Positions 46,472-54,637 of a DNA stretch of 57,308 bases are shown here, one piece after another. A model generated the notes under the pieces. The model had not been told where the DNA came from and did not search any database. It was given only the letters and a program-made list of their open reading frames with translations. How positions within the stretch are numbered: the first letter of the stretch is position 1; every line of letters begins with the position of its first letter. The position numbers and the translations under genes were made by a program. The stretch is from a bacterium (GTDB taxonomy: Bacteria > Chloroflexota > Dormibacteria > UBA8260 > Bog-877), in the NCBI GenBank assembly GCA_021791345.1, contig JAJYWT010000174.1:1-57308 (forward strand), written 5' to 3'.

Positions 46472-47257
46472 TCAGACCTTGGCAAACCGCGGCACCCAGC
46501 ATCCCCTGTGGTCACGCTCGAAGTCCTGGAACGCCCCCGACGCCTCCTCCACCATGATCTCCCCCACCCGCCCGAAGATGAGCCTGAGCTCCTCCTCAGC
46601 GCCGACTGCGGTCCGCATCTGGACCACGTGCCTCAGGGTGCGCAGGTTCATGGTCATGACGATGTCGGTGCTCACCCCGATCGGGGCCAGCCGGCGGAGC
46701 GCGGAGGTGGCCTCCTTCTTGATGTGAAAGGGGACCCCGTCCTCGTCCAGGCCCAACGCTTTGGCGGCCGACAGCTGGAACTCCTCGAGTCGCTCCACCA
46801 GCTCCAGAACCTGCTGGCGCACGGGCTCAAGCGCGGGGGGAACTCGAAAGCCGATGTCCACCAGGCGGACATACCGCAGGCTCTCCTGACTGTAGGCAGC
46901 ACCGGCACGATGGCGCACGATCTCGTGGGTGGCGACCCGGCTCACGTTGTGGAGCGCGAAGGTGTAGTTGGCATGCTCGAGCACGCTGCCGTGGGCACTC
47001 TTGAGGATGTTCTCCAGATAGGCGCGTGGGTCCTGGCGCACCCTGGTCACGTTGGGGTTCAGCCCCGGCTCCCAACTCCTGTAACAGGTGCGCCCCGCGA
47101 ACTCCACCAGCAGCTCCCCGCCACTCCCGGCCGGATCCTGGACGCGCCGTTCCAGCCAGCTCGCACCACCCACCCGCTCCAGGTAGGACCGCATAGCGTC
47201 CAGGTCGACCGCCGGACGCGCGATGAGGTAGACCTCGGGCGCCGTCTCTCGGGGCAA
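46472..47257 (-). CDS. thyX: FAD-dependent thymidylate synthase
   Basis: 261 residues, TTG start. The ThyX motif is RHRAGAAYSQESLRY (RHRxxxxxxxS). Upstream, SVLEHANYTFALHNVSR carries the conserved ExxxxxF block, and later FGRVGEIMVEEA. It makes dTMP from dUMP using FAD and methylene-THF, replacing ThyA. It lies between hemQ and a VOC gene. Confidence 0.95.
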   Translation of the reverse strand: MPRETAPEVYLIARPAVDLDAMRSYLERVGGASWLERRVQDPAGSGGELLVEFAGRTCYRSWEPGLNPNVTRVRQDPRAYLENILKSAHGSVLEHANYTFALHNVSRVATHEIVRHRAGAAYSQESLRYVRLVDIGFRVPPALEPVRQQVLELVERLEEFQLSAAKALGLDEDGVPFHIKKEATSALRRLAPIGVSTDIVMTMNLRTLRHVVQMRTAVGAEEELRLIFGRVGEIMVEEASGAFQDFERDHRGCWVPRFAKV

Positions 47258-47310
47258 CTAGCTTGCCGCCGCGGTCCCCGGGAGCAGGGCCCGGGCAGGG
47301 CTAGGCGCCA

Positions 47311-48066
47311 TCAGCCGAGGGCCTCCAGCATCTCGTCGATCTGCGCCCGGACGCAGGTGAAGCTGGGCACATCGCGCAGGGTGTATGAGGACGCCTCAGT
47401 GTCCCGGAGCGCCTGCACACAGTCCAGGAAGTCAGCGGCCGAGTCGGTCTCGAAGGCTACCACGAACTCCTGGTCATCCAGGCCGAAGGAATAGGTGGTG
47501 TTGATCTTCACGCTGGGGTACTCGTGCCCCACCCGGATGTGCTCCTGCATCATGCGCTGGCGCTCCTCGGCGCTGAGCGCCCACCAGGCGCGGGTCTTGA
47601 CGAAGGGATAGACGAACAGGTAGCGGCTCTTGCCAGGAGCCAGGACCAACCGGTCGGTGGTGCCGCCCTGGTTGGGGTGCTCGGTGTCGACGTAGATGGA
47701 GCGCTTGGTCATGGCGGTGTAGCTGTGCGAGCACTGAAGGTATCCCGCCAGCGCCGATCGATTGATGTCGGTGAACAGGGCCTGCAGCCGCTCGGCCTCC
47801 TCGCTCACCGCCCAGATCATCATGTCGCTGTCGCCCCTGGTCCCCACCAGGGTGAAAGTTCGCATCAGGATGCGGCGGCTGTGCTCCTCTAGCACCGCGG
47901 CCAGCTCACGACGATGCTCGGCCCGGGTGTCCGCCGACAGGCGGCGCCACTCCGGCTGCACCTTGTAGAAGGCGAATCTGACCAGCTGTCGCGGGGCCGG
48001 CTTGGTCGCGTCCCGGACCAGCACCGGCCCCACCACCGTTCGCGTCGCAGTCGGGGTCTGGCTCAC
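47311..48066 (-). CDS. hemQ: Coproheme decarboxylase HemQ (chlorite dismutase family)
   Basis: 251 residues from GTG 48066, overlapping the zinc-ribbon gene as GTGA. HemQ features: RYLFVYPFVKTRAWWALS with the conserved YPxxKxxxW Tyr, QRMMQEHIRVGHEYPSVK with the heme His region, TTYSFGLDDQEFVVAFETD. It turns coproheme into heme b in the coproporphyrin-dependent pathway. This fits hemA-hemC-hemD-hemB-hemL, which supplies uroporphyrinogen, while hemE/hemY/hemH are not in the window. Confidence 0.9.
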   Translation of the reverse strand: MSQTPTATRTVVGPVLVRDATKPAPRQLVRFAFYKVQPEWRRLSADTRAEHRRELAAVLEEHSRRILMRTFTLVGTRGDSDMMIWAVSEEAERLQALFTDINRSALAGYLQCSHSYTAMTKRSIYVDTEHPNQGGTTDRLVLAPGKSRYLFVYPFVKTRAWWALSAEERQRMMQEHIRVGHEYPSVKINTTYSFGLDDQEFVVAFETDSAADFLDCVQALRDTEASSYTLRDVPSFTCVRAQIDEMLEALG

Positions 48067-48278
48067 CCCCTGTGCACCTCGAAGTTGGCCAGGCGCGGTC
48101 CCGGGCTGGAGATGACCACGGTGTGCCCGCAGCGTGGACAGACATGCACGGCCCCCGAGCGGGTCACCACCCGCCCCCCCTCCAGCTGCACCTGACACTC
48201 CGGGCCATCGACGCGCCTCCATGTGAGATCTGTCGCCCCACAATGATCGCAGGTGTCCGGAGGCGGGTTGTTAAGCAT
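48063..48278 (-). CDS. Small zinc-ribbon protein
   Basis: 71 residues from ATG 48278, overlapping the M20 gene by 8 bp and hemQ by 4. Two CxxC pairs: DTCDHCGATD and HVCPRCGHT, spaced ~34 residues, the zinc-ribbon pattern. No further domain. It might be a small regulatory or metal-binding partner of hemQ. Confidence 0.75.
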   Translation of the reverse strand: MLNNPPPDTCDHCGATDLTWRRVDGPECQVQLEGGRVVTRSGAVHVCPRCGHTVVISSPGPRLANFEVHRG

Positions 48279-49464
48279 CGGGCCGCCCCGACTCGCAGAA
48301 GGACAGGGCCGCCCGAGCCATGACCTCCACCCCCACCGGGAGGCAGGCTTCGTCCAGGTCGAAAGCCGGATGGTGATGTGGCGCGGTGATTCCCGCCTCG
48401 GCATTGCCGGCCCCGAGCAGAAAGTAGCAACCCGGTACCGCCCGTAGGAACAGCGATACGTCGTCGCCGACCGTGACCGGCTCTGGATCGATCAGGACCA
48501 CCCCAGGGCTGGCGGAGACCGCCGCCCTCACCAGCTGGGCCATCCGGGCGTCGCTCACGACCGGCGGGCACCCGGGCCCGCGCTCGGTTCGGGCGCTCGC
48601 GCCGAAACTGGCGGCGATCCCCTGGGCCACCTCGGAGATCCGGCGGAGCAGCCGATCCCGGTCCTCGACCGTGAAGGCGCGCACCGTCCCGGTCAAGGTG
48701 ACCGTATCCGGAATCACGTTGAAGGCGACCCCACCCTCGATCTTGCCCACCGTCACCACGGCCGCCTGAAACGGCGAGGTCTCCCGTGAGACCAGGGTCT
48801 GCAGTGCCAGCACCACCATGCTGGCGATGGGGATGGGGTCCAGCGCCTGGTGCGGCAGGGCGCCGTGGCCGCCCCGACCCTCGATGACCACCCTGAATTC
48901 ATCCGCGGAGGCGAAGATGGCACCCTCCCGCACCCCGACCGTGCCGGCCGGAAGCCCGCTCCATACGTGCAGCCCGAGCGCCCCCTCCATCTCCGGGTTA
49001 GACATCGCCCCTTGGTCGATCATCTCCTGGGCTCCGCCCGCGGTCTCCTCGGCGGGCTGGAAGGCGAACCGGATCGTCCCGGCAAGCGCAGAGCGCATCC
49101 CGGTGAGCAGCTCAGCCACCCCCAGAGCGACCGCCACATGGGCGTCGTGGCCGCACGCGTGCATCGCCCCGTCCACCAACGATCGGTAGGGCCGGTCGGC
49201 GCCACGCTCGAGGAGGGGTAGGGCATCGATGTCCGCCCTCAGCAGAAGCCGATGACCACCCGGACGTGCACCGTCCAGATCCGCAACCACCGCGCGGCCC
49301 TCGACCAGCCGCTTAGGGGTCAGCCCGAGGGTTCGCAGGCGCTGGGCGATGAAGTCGGCGGTGCCCCGCTCGTGACCGGAGAGCTCCGGATGCTGATGCA
49401 GGTGCCGGCGATCCGCGACCAGGCTAGGGCGCAGCCCCTGGACCGCCTCGTGGATATCAGTCAT
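48271..49464 (-). CDS. M20-family amidohydrolase (N-acyl-amino-acid type)
   Basis: 397 residues from ATG 49464, with GAGGAG 7 nt upstream. RRHLHQHPELSGHERGTADFI, HACGHDAHVAVALGVAELL with the metal Asp, FQPAEETAGGAQEMIDQG with catalytic Glu pair, and APHHHPAFDLDE near the end. This is the Amidohydrolase/IAA-Leu-hydrolase/hippurate hydrolase group. It likely cleaves N-acylated amino acids or small amides. Confidence 0.9.
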   Translation of the reverse strand: MTDIHEAVQGLRPSLVADRRHLHQHPELSGHERGTADFIAQRLRTLGLTPKRLVEGRAVVADLDGARPGGHRLLLRADIDALPLLERGADRPYRSLVDGAMHACGHDAHVAVALGVAELLTGMRSALAGTIRFAFQPAEETAGGAQEMIDQGAMSNPEMEGALGLHVWSGLPAGTVGVREGAIFASADEFRVVIEGRGGHGALPHQALDPIPIASMVVLALQTLVSRETSPFQAAVVTVGKIEGGVAFNVIPDTVTLTGTVRAFTVEDRDRLLRRISEVAQGIAASFGASARTERGPGCPPVVSDARMAQLVRAAVSASPGVVLIDPEPVTVGDDVSLFLRAVPGCYFLLGAGNAEAGITAPHHHPAFDLDEACLPVGVEVMARAALSFCESGRPDA

Positions 49465-49882
49465 GCGTACTCCTCGTCGATCTGGCAGGATCTTCCGCCC
49501 GGGCGAGCAGCCCCTCCAGGACCACCGGCAGAGCGCTGTTGGCAACCACCCGGTCGGCCCCCGCGGCCCGGGCTCGCCTCCCCAAGTCTCGCATCAGAAC
49601 ATGGGGGCCAAAGGCGACGATCAGCGGGGGCGGGGTCACCTGCGAGAGCCCGCGCATCGTCTGCAATCGAGACTCCTGGTCCCGGTTCAGGTCAACCAGC
49701 ACCAGCTGCAAGCCGCTGAGGTCGGCACCGTGGGCGATCGATCGCAGGCTGAGACCATGGTGGCCCAGGATGGCGGAAAGCCGCGACGTGACCATCAGAT
49801 CCGCCCCCACCATCCCCACCGGTGCTGACCGTCGGAGTGGGTCATCGCGGCCGATTCCCGATGGCGATCCCTCACTGGTCAC
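49457..49882 (-). CDS. Degenerate response-regulator receiver-like protein
   Basis: 141 residues from GTG 49882. A CheY-like alternation is visible: GADLMVTSRLSAILGHHGLS, LQLVLVDLNRDQES with an Asp at the phosphoacceptor position, PPLIVAFG, LGRRARAAGADRVVANSALP. The N-terminal acidic pair and the conserved Lys near the end are not seen, so it probably cannot act as a normal phospho-receiver. The stop overlaps the M20 gene by 8 bp, so it leads that operon. Confidence 0.55.
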   Translation of the reverse strand: MTSEGSPSGIGRDDPLRRSAPVGMVGADLMVTSRLSAILGHHGLSLRSIAHGADLSGLQLVLVDLNRDQESRLQTMRGLSQVTPPPLIVAFGPHVLMRDLGRRARAAGADRVVANSALPVVLEGLLARAEDPARSTRSTHD

Positions 49883-50257
49883 TCCGCTAGGGTACGCGTG
49901 ACGCTGGCCCGACCCGATGGCGGCCCGGGCATCGACCACCCGCGCGCCCGGCTGCCGCCTCCACTCGAGCCCTGACCGAGTAGGCAAGTGTTCTCGAGCG
50001 AAGCGCCGGCTTCCTGCTCGGACCCGATCGGCCTCTTCGCGGTGGAGCGGGCAACCCGGATGACGGAAGCGCTCTGATGAGCCCGGGCCCGAGGCGATGC
50101 CGCCCCGGCCGTCGGTGATCAGCGAGGCTTGGCGGCCGCCCGGCTCCGCCAGGCCTCTCGTGGCCCATGCGGCTTCCTGCAAGCAGGTGACCCTTGTGGA
50201 ACGTGCCTCCCGCCCTCCGAGCCTCAGGAGGACGGTCGAGGAACCCTCGGACCGGAC
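49883..50257. other. Intergenic stretch, no gene recognised
   Basis: 375 bp between the receiver-like gene and the downstream end of the MOSC gene. Open frames are Arg/Gly/Pro-rich shadows. It probably carries the promoter of the receiver-M20-hemQ operon. Confidence 0.45.
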
Positions 50258-50941
50258 TCAGGACTCGACAACAACCGGACTTCCCGGCGCGATCCGCCCC
50301 GGAACCACAACTTCGGCGTAGACCCCCATCATGGCCTGCCTGGTCTCCACCAGATGGCGGAGCAGTCCCGGCCACCCAGCGTACGTATCCGGGTCTCGGG
50401 TCGTGACCACGCAGCGGGCACATTCCGAGAGCACGCGCACGACCGCCGCGCCGATGTGAAGGTGCGCGCCCAGCCATTCTCGTTCCGCATCGACCTGACC
50501 GGGGTCGGCAGCGATGAACAGGTTGGCCCGAAACCTCCTGGGATCCACGTGTCGGTTCACGGCCGCGGCGACGCCGATCACGCTCGGCAGCAGCACCAGG
50601 TGGAGAGGTGAGTCATCGAACGCCCCTCCGACCACCTCCGCCAGCTCGAGGGGACGCTGACACACCTCCCGCAGCCGGTTGGCGACGGCGGGGTGGCGCC
50701 AGGGAGTGGGCGGCAGGTCGGGGCCGGTGACCACCGCGCCGTCGGCGGCGCACACCGCGCGGAACCTCAGGAGCCCCGGCAGCCCACGCGCGCTCACGGG
50801 GTGGTCAGGGCGACGGCTCTGACGATCGAAGGCGGCGATCCCGCGATCGCCCGTCAGCCCGCGAACCCCAAGGTTGGCCGACCGCAGCTGCTCTCCGGCC
50901 ATCGACTTGACGGGATACCGCCAGATCTCCGCGATCTCCAT
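50258..50941 (-). CDS. MOSC-domain protein (mARC/YcbX-like)
   Basis: 227 residues. N-terminal MOSC-N strand IAEIWRYPVKSMAGEQL, then VRGLTGDRGIAAFD, FRANLFIAAD, and the Moco-binding region LSECARCVVTTRDPDTYAGW with the ligand Cys. YcbX and mARC reduce N-hydroxylated compounds using Moco. It is divergent from the second A-type carrier at 50996. Confidence 0.88.
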   Translation of the reverse strand: MEIAEIWRYPVKSMAGEQLRSANLGVRGLTGDRGIAAFDRQSRRPDHPVSARGLPGLLRFRAVCAADGAVVTGPDLPPTPWRHPAVANRLREVCQRPLELAEVVGGAFDDSPLHLVLLPSVIGVAAAVNRHVDPRRFRANLFIAADPGQVDAEREWLGAHLHIGAAVVRVLSECARCVVTTRDPDTYAGWPGLLRHLVETRQAMMGVYAEVVVPGRIAPGSPVVVES

Positions 50942-50995
50942 GTCCGACCGATTCTACTGGAGGGCTCTCGGCCAGAATGCACCTACAATCAAGGG

Positions 50996-51391
50996 ATGCA
51001 ACCGCCGCTGCTGGCCACCCGCGACGCCCTGGAGGAGATCCGTGCTTGGAAGGCTCGGGTCCAGCAGCCCGACGCGGTTTTCCGCGTCGACGTGCGGCTG
51101 GGGGGGTGCCGGGGCTTCAAGCTCTTCTTCGATCTGGAGGAGGCGGCGGCCACCGATGACGTGGTCACTGAGGTGGAGGGCGTACGCATCGTCGTCCAAG
51201 AAGACGGACTCCCGCTGGTCGCGGGGTCGATCCTTGACTTCGAGGACAGCTACCGCGGGCGAGGCTTCCGGCTGGCGAATCCCAGGGCGCGCAACGCCTG
51301 CGGCTGCGGCACCTCCTTCATGGCTGACTACCCCGGACAGGCCGAACCAGAGTCGGAATTGGTGGTGGCGGAGGCTCCCACTCCTCACTGA
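50996..51391 (+). CDS. Second A-type iron-sulfur carrier-like protein
   Basis: 131 residues, ATG with aaggg upstream. RVDVRLGGCRGFKLFFDLEE holds the first Cys, and FRLANPRARNACGCGTSFMAD the C-terminal CxC. It differs from the family norm GGCSGxxY and has an acidic tail (GQAEPESELVVAEAP). It is distant from the protein at 44973 and probably has a specialised client. Confidence 0.85.
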   Translation: MQPPLLATRDALEEIRAWKARVQQPDAVFRVDVRLGGCRGFKLFFDLEEAAATDDVVTEVEGVRIVVQEDGLPLVAGSILDFEDSYRGRGFRLANPRARNACGCGTSFMADYPGQAEPESELVVAEAPTPH

Positions 51392-51407
51392 CCCTGCCGC
51401 GCCCCGG

Positions 51408-51620
51408 TCAGTGACGACGGCAGCGGATGGGGATCGTCCGCAAGATCCGACCGCGCAACTCGCCACCGGCCACCGGGGTCAGGAGTAGGGCCAGCACGAT
51501 CCCGACCAGGATTCCCCGGCGGAAGCCGCGCAGATAGCGTCGCACCGGCCGGACGATCTCTTCGTCGACCGCGGTCAGGAACGCCCCTATCCGCTCCTCG
51601 GGAGAGCCCGTCCGACTCAT
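51408..51620 (-). CDS. Small single-TM protein
   Basis: 70 residues. PEERIGAFLTAVDEEIVRP, a basic stretch RRYLRGFRRG, one helix ILVGIVLALLLTPVAGG, and a basic end. The start overlaps the stop of the YtxH-like gene by 4 bp, so the two are coupled. Function unknown. Confidence 0.6.
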   Translation of the reverse strand: MSRTGSPEERIGAFLTAVDEEIVRPVRRYLRGFRRGILVGIVLALLLTPVAGGELRGRILRTIPIRCRRH

Positions 51621-51934
51621 GCGCCGCCGCCGTTGCGACTAGCCTGCGTCGGCAGACCCGCACCGCTCTCTGCCAGCCGGTGCCGGGCGGTGTGCACCAC
51701 GGGCTGGACCATCCTGCCTGCCGAGTCGGCCGCATCCGCCACCACCCGGAGCGCGGGCTGAACTGTTCGCCATCCCGAGGCGACGCCGTTCGCCACGCGC
51801 TCGGCGCGGTGGCGACTCCTGTGGTAGGTGGTCTCGATCGCCATTCGGGTGTCCCGGCCCGGGCGCGGCGCGATCAGGACCCCGATCACCGCGCCGGCCA
51901 TGACTCCATGTGAGAATCCCTTCAAATATCCCAT
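51617..51934 (-). CDS. YtxH-like small membrane protein
   Basis: 105 residues. The start GFSHGVMAGAVIGVLIAPRPG is the YtxH signature (one helix ending APxxG), followed by an amphipathic Arg/Ala-rich helical region. YtxH proteins are membrane-anchored and stress-related in other bacteria. Confidence 0.7.
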   Translation of the reverse strand: MGYLKGFSHGVMAGAVIGVLIAPRPGRDTRMAIETTYHRSRHRAERVANGVASGWRTVQPALRVVADAADSAGRMVQPVVHTARHRLAESGAGLPTQASRNGGGA

Positions 51935-52105
51935 CGCTGCCTCCGAGCTTGGCTGGTCACGGACCTAATCAAAGCACGCCGCGGCCCCTCCGAGGGGATC
52001 CGGCTTGGAAGGTGCGCCAGAAAGCCCACCACCCCGCCAACGTGAACCCCCGGGCGCCGACCCTGGACTGACGGAGACGCCCTGCCCGGAGGGGCCCCGC
52101 GAGAG

Positions 52106-52876
52106 TCAGTAGAGAGCTGCGGCCAGCCGGCTCCGGCCCTCCACCACCGCGGGGTGGTCGGGACCTAGCTGCTCGAAGCAGTAAAGGCAGATTCGCCGCA
52201 ACCGGTCACGCGCATCACCGGAGTGGGAGGCGACCATGGTCGTCGCGCGGGCAGCAGCCTCGTCCCAGCGCTCGGCGGCCAGCTGCGCGAGCAGATCGGT
52301 GTCGCTCGGATCGTGACTCTGCTGCTGGCACAGCTCGGCCCAGGCCGCGAGCCCGTCACAGGTGCGGTCCTGAGGTGCCTGGCCGGCCACCTCGAGGGCC
52401 TCGGCACAATTCCCGTTCCGGATCAACAGCAGGGTCAGCGCCCGCCTGGCCGGCAGGTGGGACGGATCGAGGCTCAGCGCCTCCCGCAGCGAGGCTTCAT
52501 CGCCCAGCTCAACCAGCCGGTCCGCCGGCGAGGGCAGGAGCCCACTCAAAAACGACCTCACCATGGTGGCGGGCTGAGCCCCAACGAACTCCGCCACGAC
52601 CTCGCCGCCCCGAAACGCCTTAACGGCCGGGATGCCGCGAACCTGATAGCGCTGCGCCAGTTCCTGGTTGGCGTCGACGTCGAGGGTGCGGAGCAGGACC
52701 GCCCCTTCCATGGAGTCCACCGCGGCCTCCAGCACCGGGCCGAGCTGCCGACATGGTCCGCACCAGCTGGCCCAGAAGTCGACCACCACCGGGACCTCCC
52801 GGGAGCGCTCGATCACCTCTTGGGCGAAGGTCGACGAGTCGACCGCCATCCTTACCGCCGGGGCTGTGGGGCTCAT
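52106..52876 (-). CDS. Thioredoxin with TPR tail (CnoX/YbbN-like)
   Basis: 256 residues. Thioredoxin domain with FWASWCGPCRQLGPVLE (active CGPC near residue 38) and RYQVRGIPAVKAFRGGE (cis-Pro). Residues ~120-256 are helical repeats typical of CnoX/YbbN, e.g. ARRALTLLLIRNGNCAEAL. It is a redox-active chaperone-type thioredoxin. Confidence 0.88.
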   Translation of the reverse strand: MSPTAPAVRMAVDSSTFAQEVIERSREVPVVVDFWASWCGPCRQLGPVLEAAVDSMEGAVLLRTLDVDANQELAQRYQVRGIPAVKAFRGGEVVAEFVGAQPATMVRSFLSGLLPSPADRLVELGDEASLREALSLDPSHLPARRALTLLLIRNGNCAEALEVAGQAPQDRTCDGLAAWAELCQQQSHDPSDTDLLAQLAAERWDEAAARATTMVASHSGDARDRLRRICLYCFEQLGPDHPAVVEGRSRLAAALY

Positions 52877-52879
52877 GGC

Positions 52880-53305
52880 TCAGGGGATCGGCCGGCGGCG
52901 GTCGTCGGTCTCGACCACACCGGTCCCATGGGTGCACACACGATCGGCCCAGCCCAGATAGTTCTGCACGATCCTCACTGCCGAGGGAACCATCGACCGC
53001 CGCCGAGCCTCGGCGGTGTCAGCATGCACCGACAGCGCCGCATGGACGGCGGCGACGTGACGGAGGAACTCGTCGTGGGTGATCCGCGCCTCCCCAAGTG
53101 GGGCCCACAGGTCGGGAGGGAAGCCCAGCGCGCGCATCGCGCGCTGGGCGTCTCTCACATCGAATAGACAGGTCTTCCGTCGCCCGTCATGCAAGAACCC
53201 GCACTGCCAGGGGTCGTAAAGCGAATTACGAGCCGGCGGGAGGTCAGGATGAAGGCGCCGAAAGGGGCGCTGGACCGGCGGCTTGCCGACGGCCTGCGCC
53301 ACCAT
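52880..53305 (-). CDS. Conserved-looking hypothetical protein between csp and CnoX-like genes
   Basis: 141 residues, coupled to the cold-shock gene by TGATG. The first ~27 residues are Arg/Pro-rich. The remainder is more protein-like (YDPWQCGFLHDGRRKTCLFD, LGFPPDLWAPLGEARITHDE, IVQNYLGWADRVC). Three cysteines, no TM helix, no domain recognised. It ends 3 bp before the CnoX-like start. Confidence 0.5.
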   Translation of the reverse strand: MVAQAVGKPPVQRPFRRLHPDLPPARNSLYDPWQCGFLHDGRRKTCLFDVRDAQRAMRALGFPPDLWAPLGEARITHDEFLRHVAAVHAALSVHADTAEARRRSMVPSAVRIVQNYLGWADRVCTHGTGVVETDDRRRPIP

Positions 53306-53502
53306 CAGGCTGCGCGAACGCGCCCCGCCCGAGGCCCCCTGGTGCTTGGCTCAATCTCAAACTCGACCTGAGCGCCGCGGGTCAGCTGCTCGAAGGCACC
53401 GCCCTCCACGCTGGAACGGTGGAAGAAGTACTCCACGCCATCCTCAGCGGCTAGAAACCCGAACCCGCGCTCATTGACTGACTTGATTGTTCCGATCGGC
53501 AT
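53305..53502 (-). CDS. Cold-shock domain protein
   Basis: 65 residues. GTIKSVNERGFGFLAAED carries RNP1 (GFGFL) and VEYFFHRSSVEGGAF carries RNP2 (YFFHRS). It binds single-stranded nucleic acid. It lacks the Lys-rich first strand KWFN of classical CspA, having GTIKSVNE instead. Confidence 0.85.
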   Translation of the reverse strand: MPIGTIKSVNERGFGFLAAEDGVEYFFHRSSVEGGAFEQLTRGAQVEFEIEPSTRGPRAGRVRAA

Positions 53503-53711
53503 CTACCATCTCCCGTGCCGCTACGCGGCCATCCTCGCGAGCCAAATCGATCGACCGGCTCGCGAGGGAAGCGGCGTCGAACGGCCCCGCAAAATTGGCG
53601 CGAGGCAACTCGAACTTTAGCACAACCGCCGATCGCGACGGCCCGCGCCCGATCGCCATTCCCCGATCTGGATCCCTGAATCGCGAAGGCAGAGCGGCCC
53701 CCTGGGAGCCG

Positions 53712-53894
53712 TCAGGGGCGGCGGTCGTCGGCCGCGAGCCAGGCGAGTCCGAAAGCGATCAGGGCCAATGCCATAGCCACCCCCTGTACCCATAGGTGGT
53801 TGCCTCCCTCGGTCCAGGAGAGCCCCAGGCCAATGAGGAAGAAGGCCGCCGCTGCGGCCGCCAGGTACAGTCGGGGGAGATGGGCCAAGCGCAC
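53712..53894 (-). CDS. Small two-TM protein
   Basis: 60 residues, probably from GTG 53894. Helices LYLAAAAAAFFLIGLGL and GVAMALALIAFGLAWLA with a short loop WTEGGNHLWVQ. Its start would overlap the divergent transglycosylase start, so the exact start is doubtful. Confidence 0.45.
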   Translation of the reverse strand: MRLAHLPRLYLAAAAAAFFLIGLGLSWTEGGNHLWVQGVAMALALIAFGLAWLAADDRRP

Positions 53895-54617
53895 GACGGC
53901 ACTCAGTTAACCACGCCCAAGACCAGCCGCGGGCGTTGGCTGGTGGCGGCGGTGGCGTTGCTCGCGACCTGCCTCTACGCCATCACCTGGATCGCCACGC
54001 CGGATACCCGCGACCTGACCACGCGTATATCCCGGCTCGACGCCGCCCACCACACCCGGCCGCTCCGGCCCGGGGAGGTGCCTCGGTACCTCGCGGATGC
54101 GCTGGTCGCCACCGAGGACTCCAGCTTCTACCAGGACCACGGCGTGAACGTCGAGGGGCTGCTCAGGTCCGCGGGCTACGACCTCCTTCATCTCTGCGAG
54201 TGTCAGGGGGGATCAACGATCACCGAGGAGCTGGCGGACGACATCTACATGGGCGGCACCGACCACTCCGTCTGGGGCCGGTGGTGGGACATCATCCTGG
54301 CCCTGAAGATCGAGGACCACCTGACCAAGACTCAGGTGCTGGACGCATTCCTGTCCGAGGTCTACCTGGGTGATGGAGCCGTCGGCGCGCTGCAGGCCAG
54401 CCGGGTCTACTTCCATCGACCGTTGTCGACCATCACCCTCGCTCAGGCGGCGTTGCTGGCGGGCCTGCCCCAGTCCCCGAGTCTGCTCAACCCGCTCCGC
54501 CACCCCGCCGCGGCCCGAGCCCGGCGTGAGGATGTCCTGGAGCTGATGCAGCAGGACGGGTACATCACCGCATCCCAGGCTCGGGCCGCCGAGCGCCAGC
54601 CCCTGCTGCCGCCCTGA
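53880..54617 (+). CDS. Monofunctional peptidoglycan glycosyltransferase (GT51, MtgA-like)
   Basis: 245 residues from ATG 53880 with ggggga just before it. One TM anchor (WLVAAVALLATCLYAITWI). GT51 motifs: ATEDSSFYQDHGVN with the catalytic Glu, GGSTITEELADDIYM (usual GGSTITQQLxKN is altered), EVYLGDGAVGALQASRVYF, LAQAALLAGLPQSPS. There is no transpeptidase domain, so it is monofunctional. It would polymerise glycan from lipid II outside the membrane. Confidence 0.88.
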   Translation: MGQAHDGTQLTTPKTSRGRWLVAAVALLATCLYAITWIATPDTRDLTTRISRLDAAHHTRPLRPGEVPRYLADALVATEDSSFYQDHGVNVEGLLRSAGYDLLHLCECQGGSTITEELADDIYMGGTDHSVWGRWWDIILALKIEDHLTKTQVLDAFLSEVYLGDGAVGALQASRVYFHRPLSTITLAQAALLAGLPQSPSLLNPLRHPAAARARREDVLELMQQDGYITASQARAAERQPLLPP

Positions 54618-54637
54618 CCCTGCCCCACCTCATTGGG

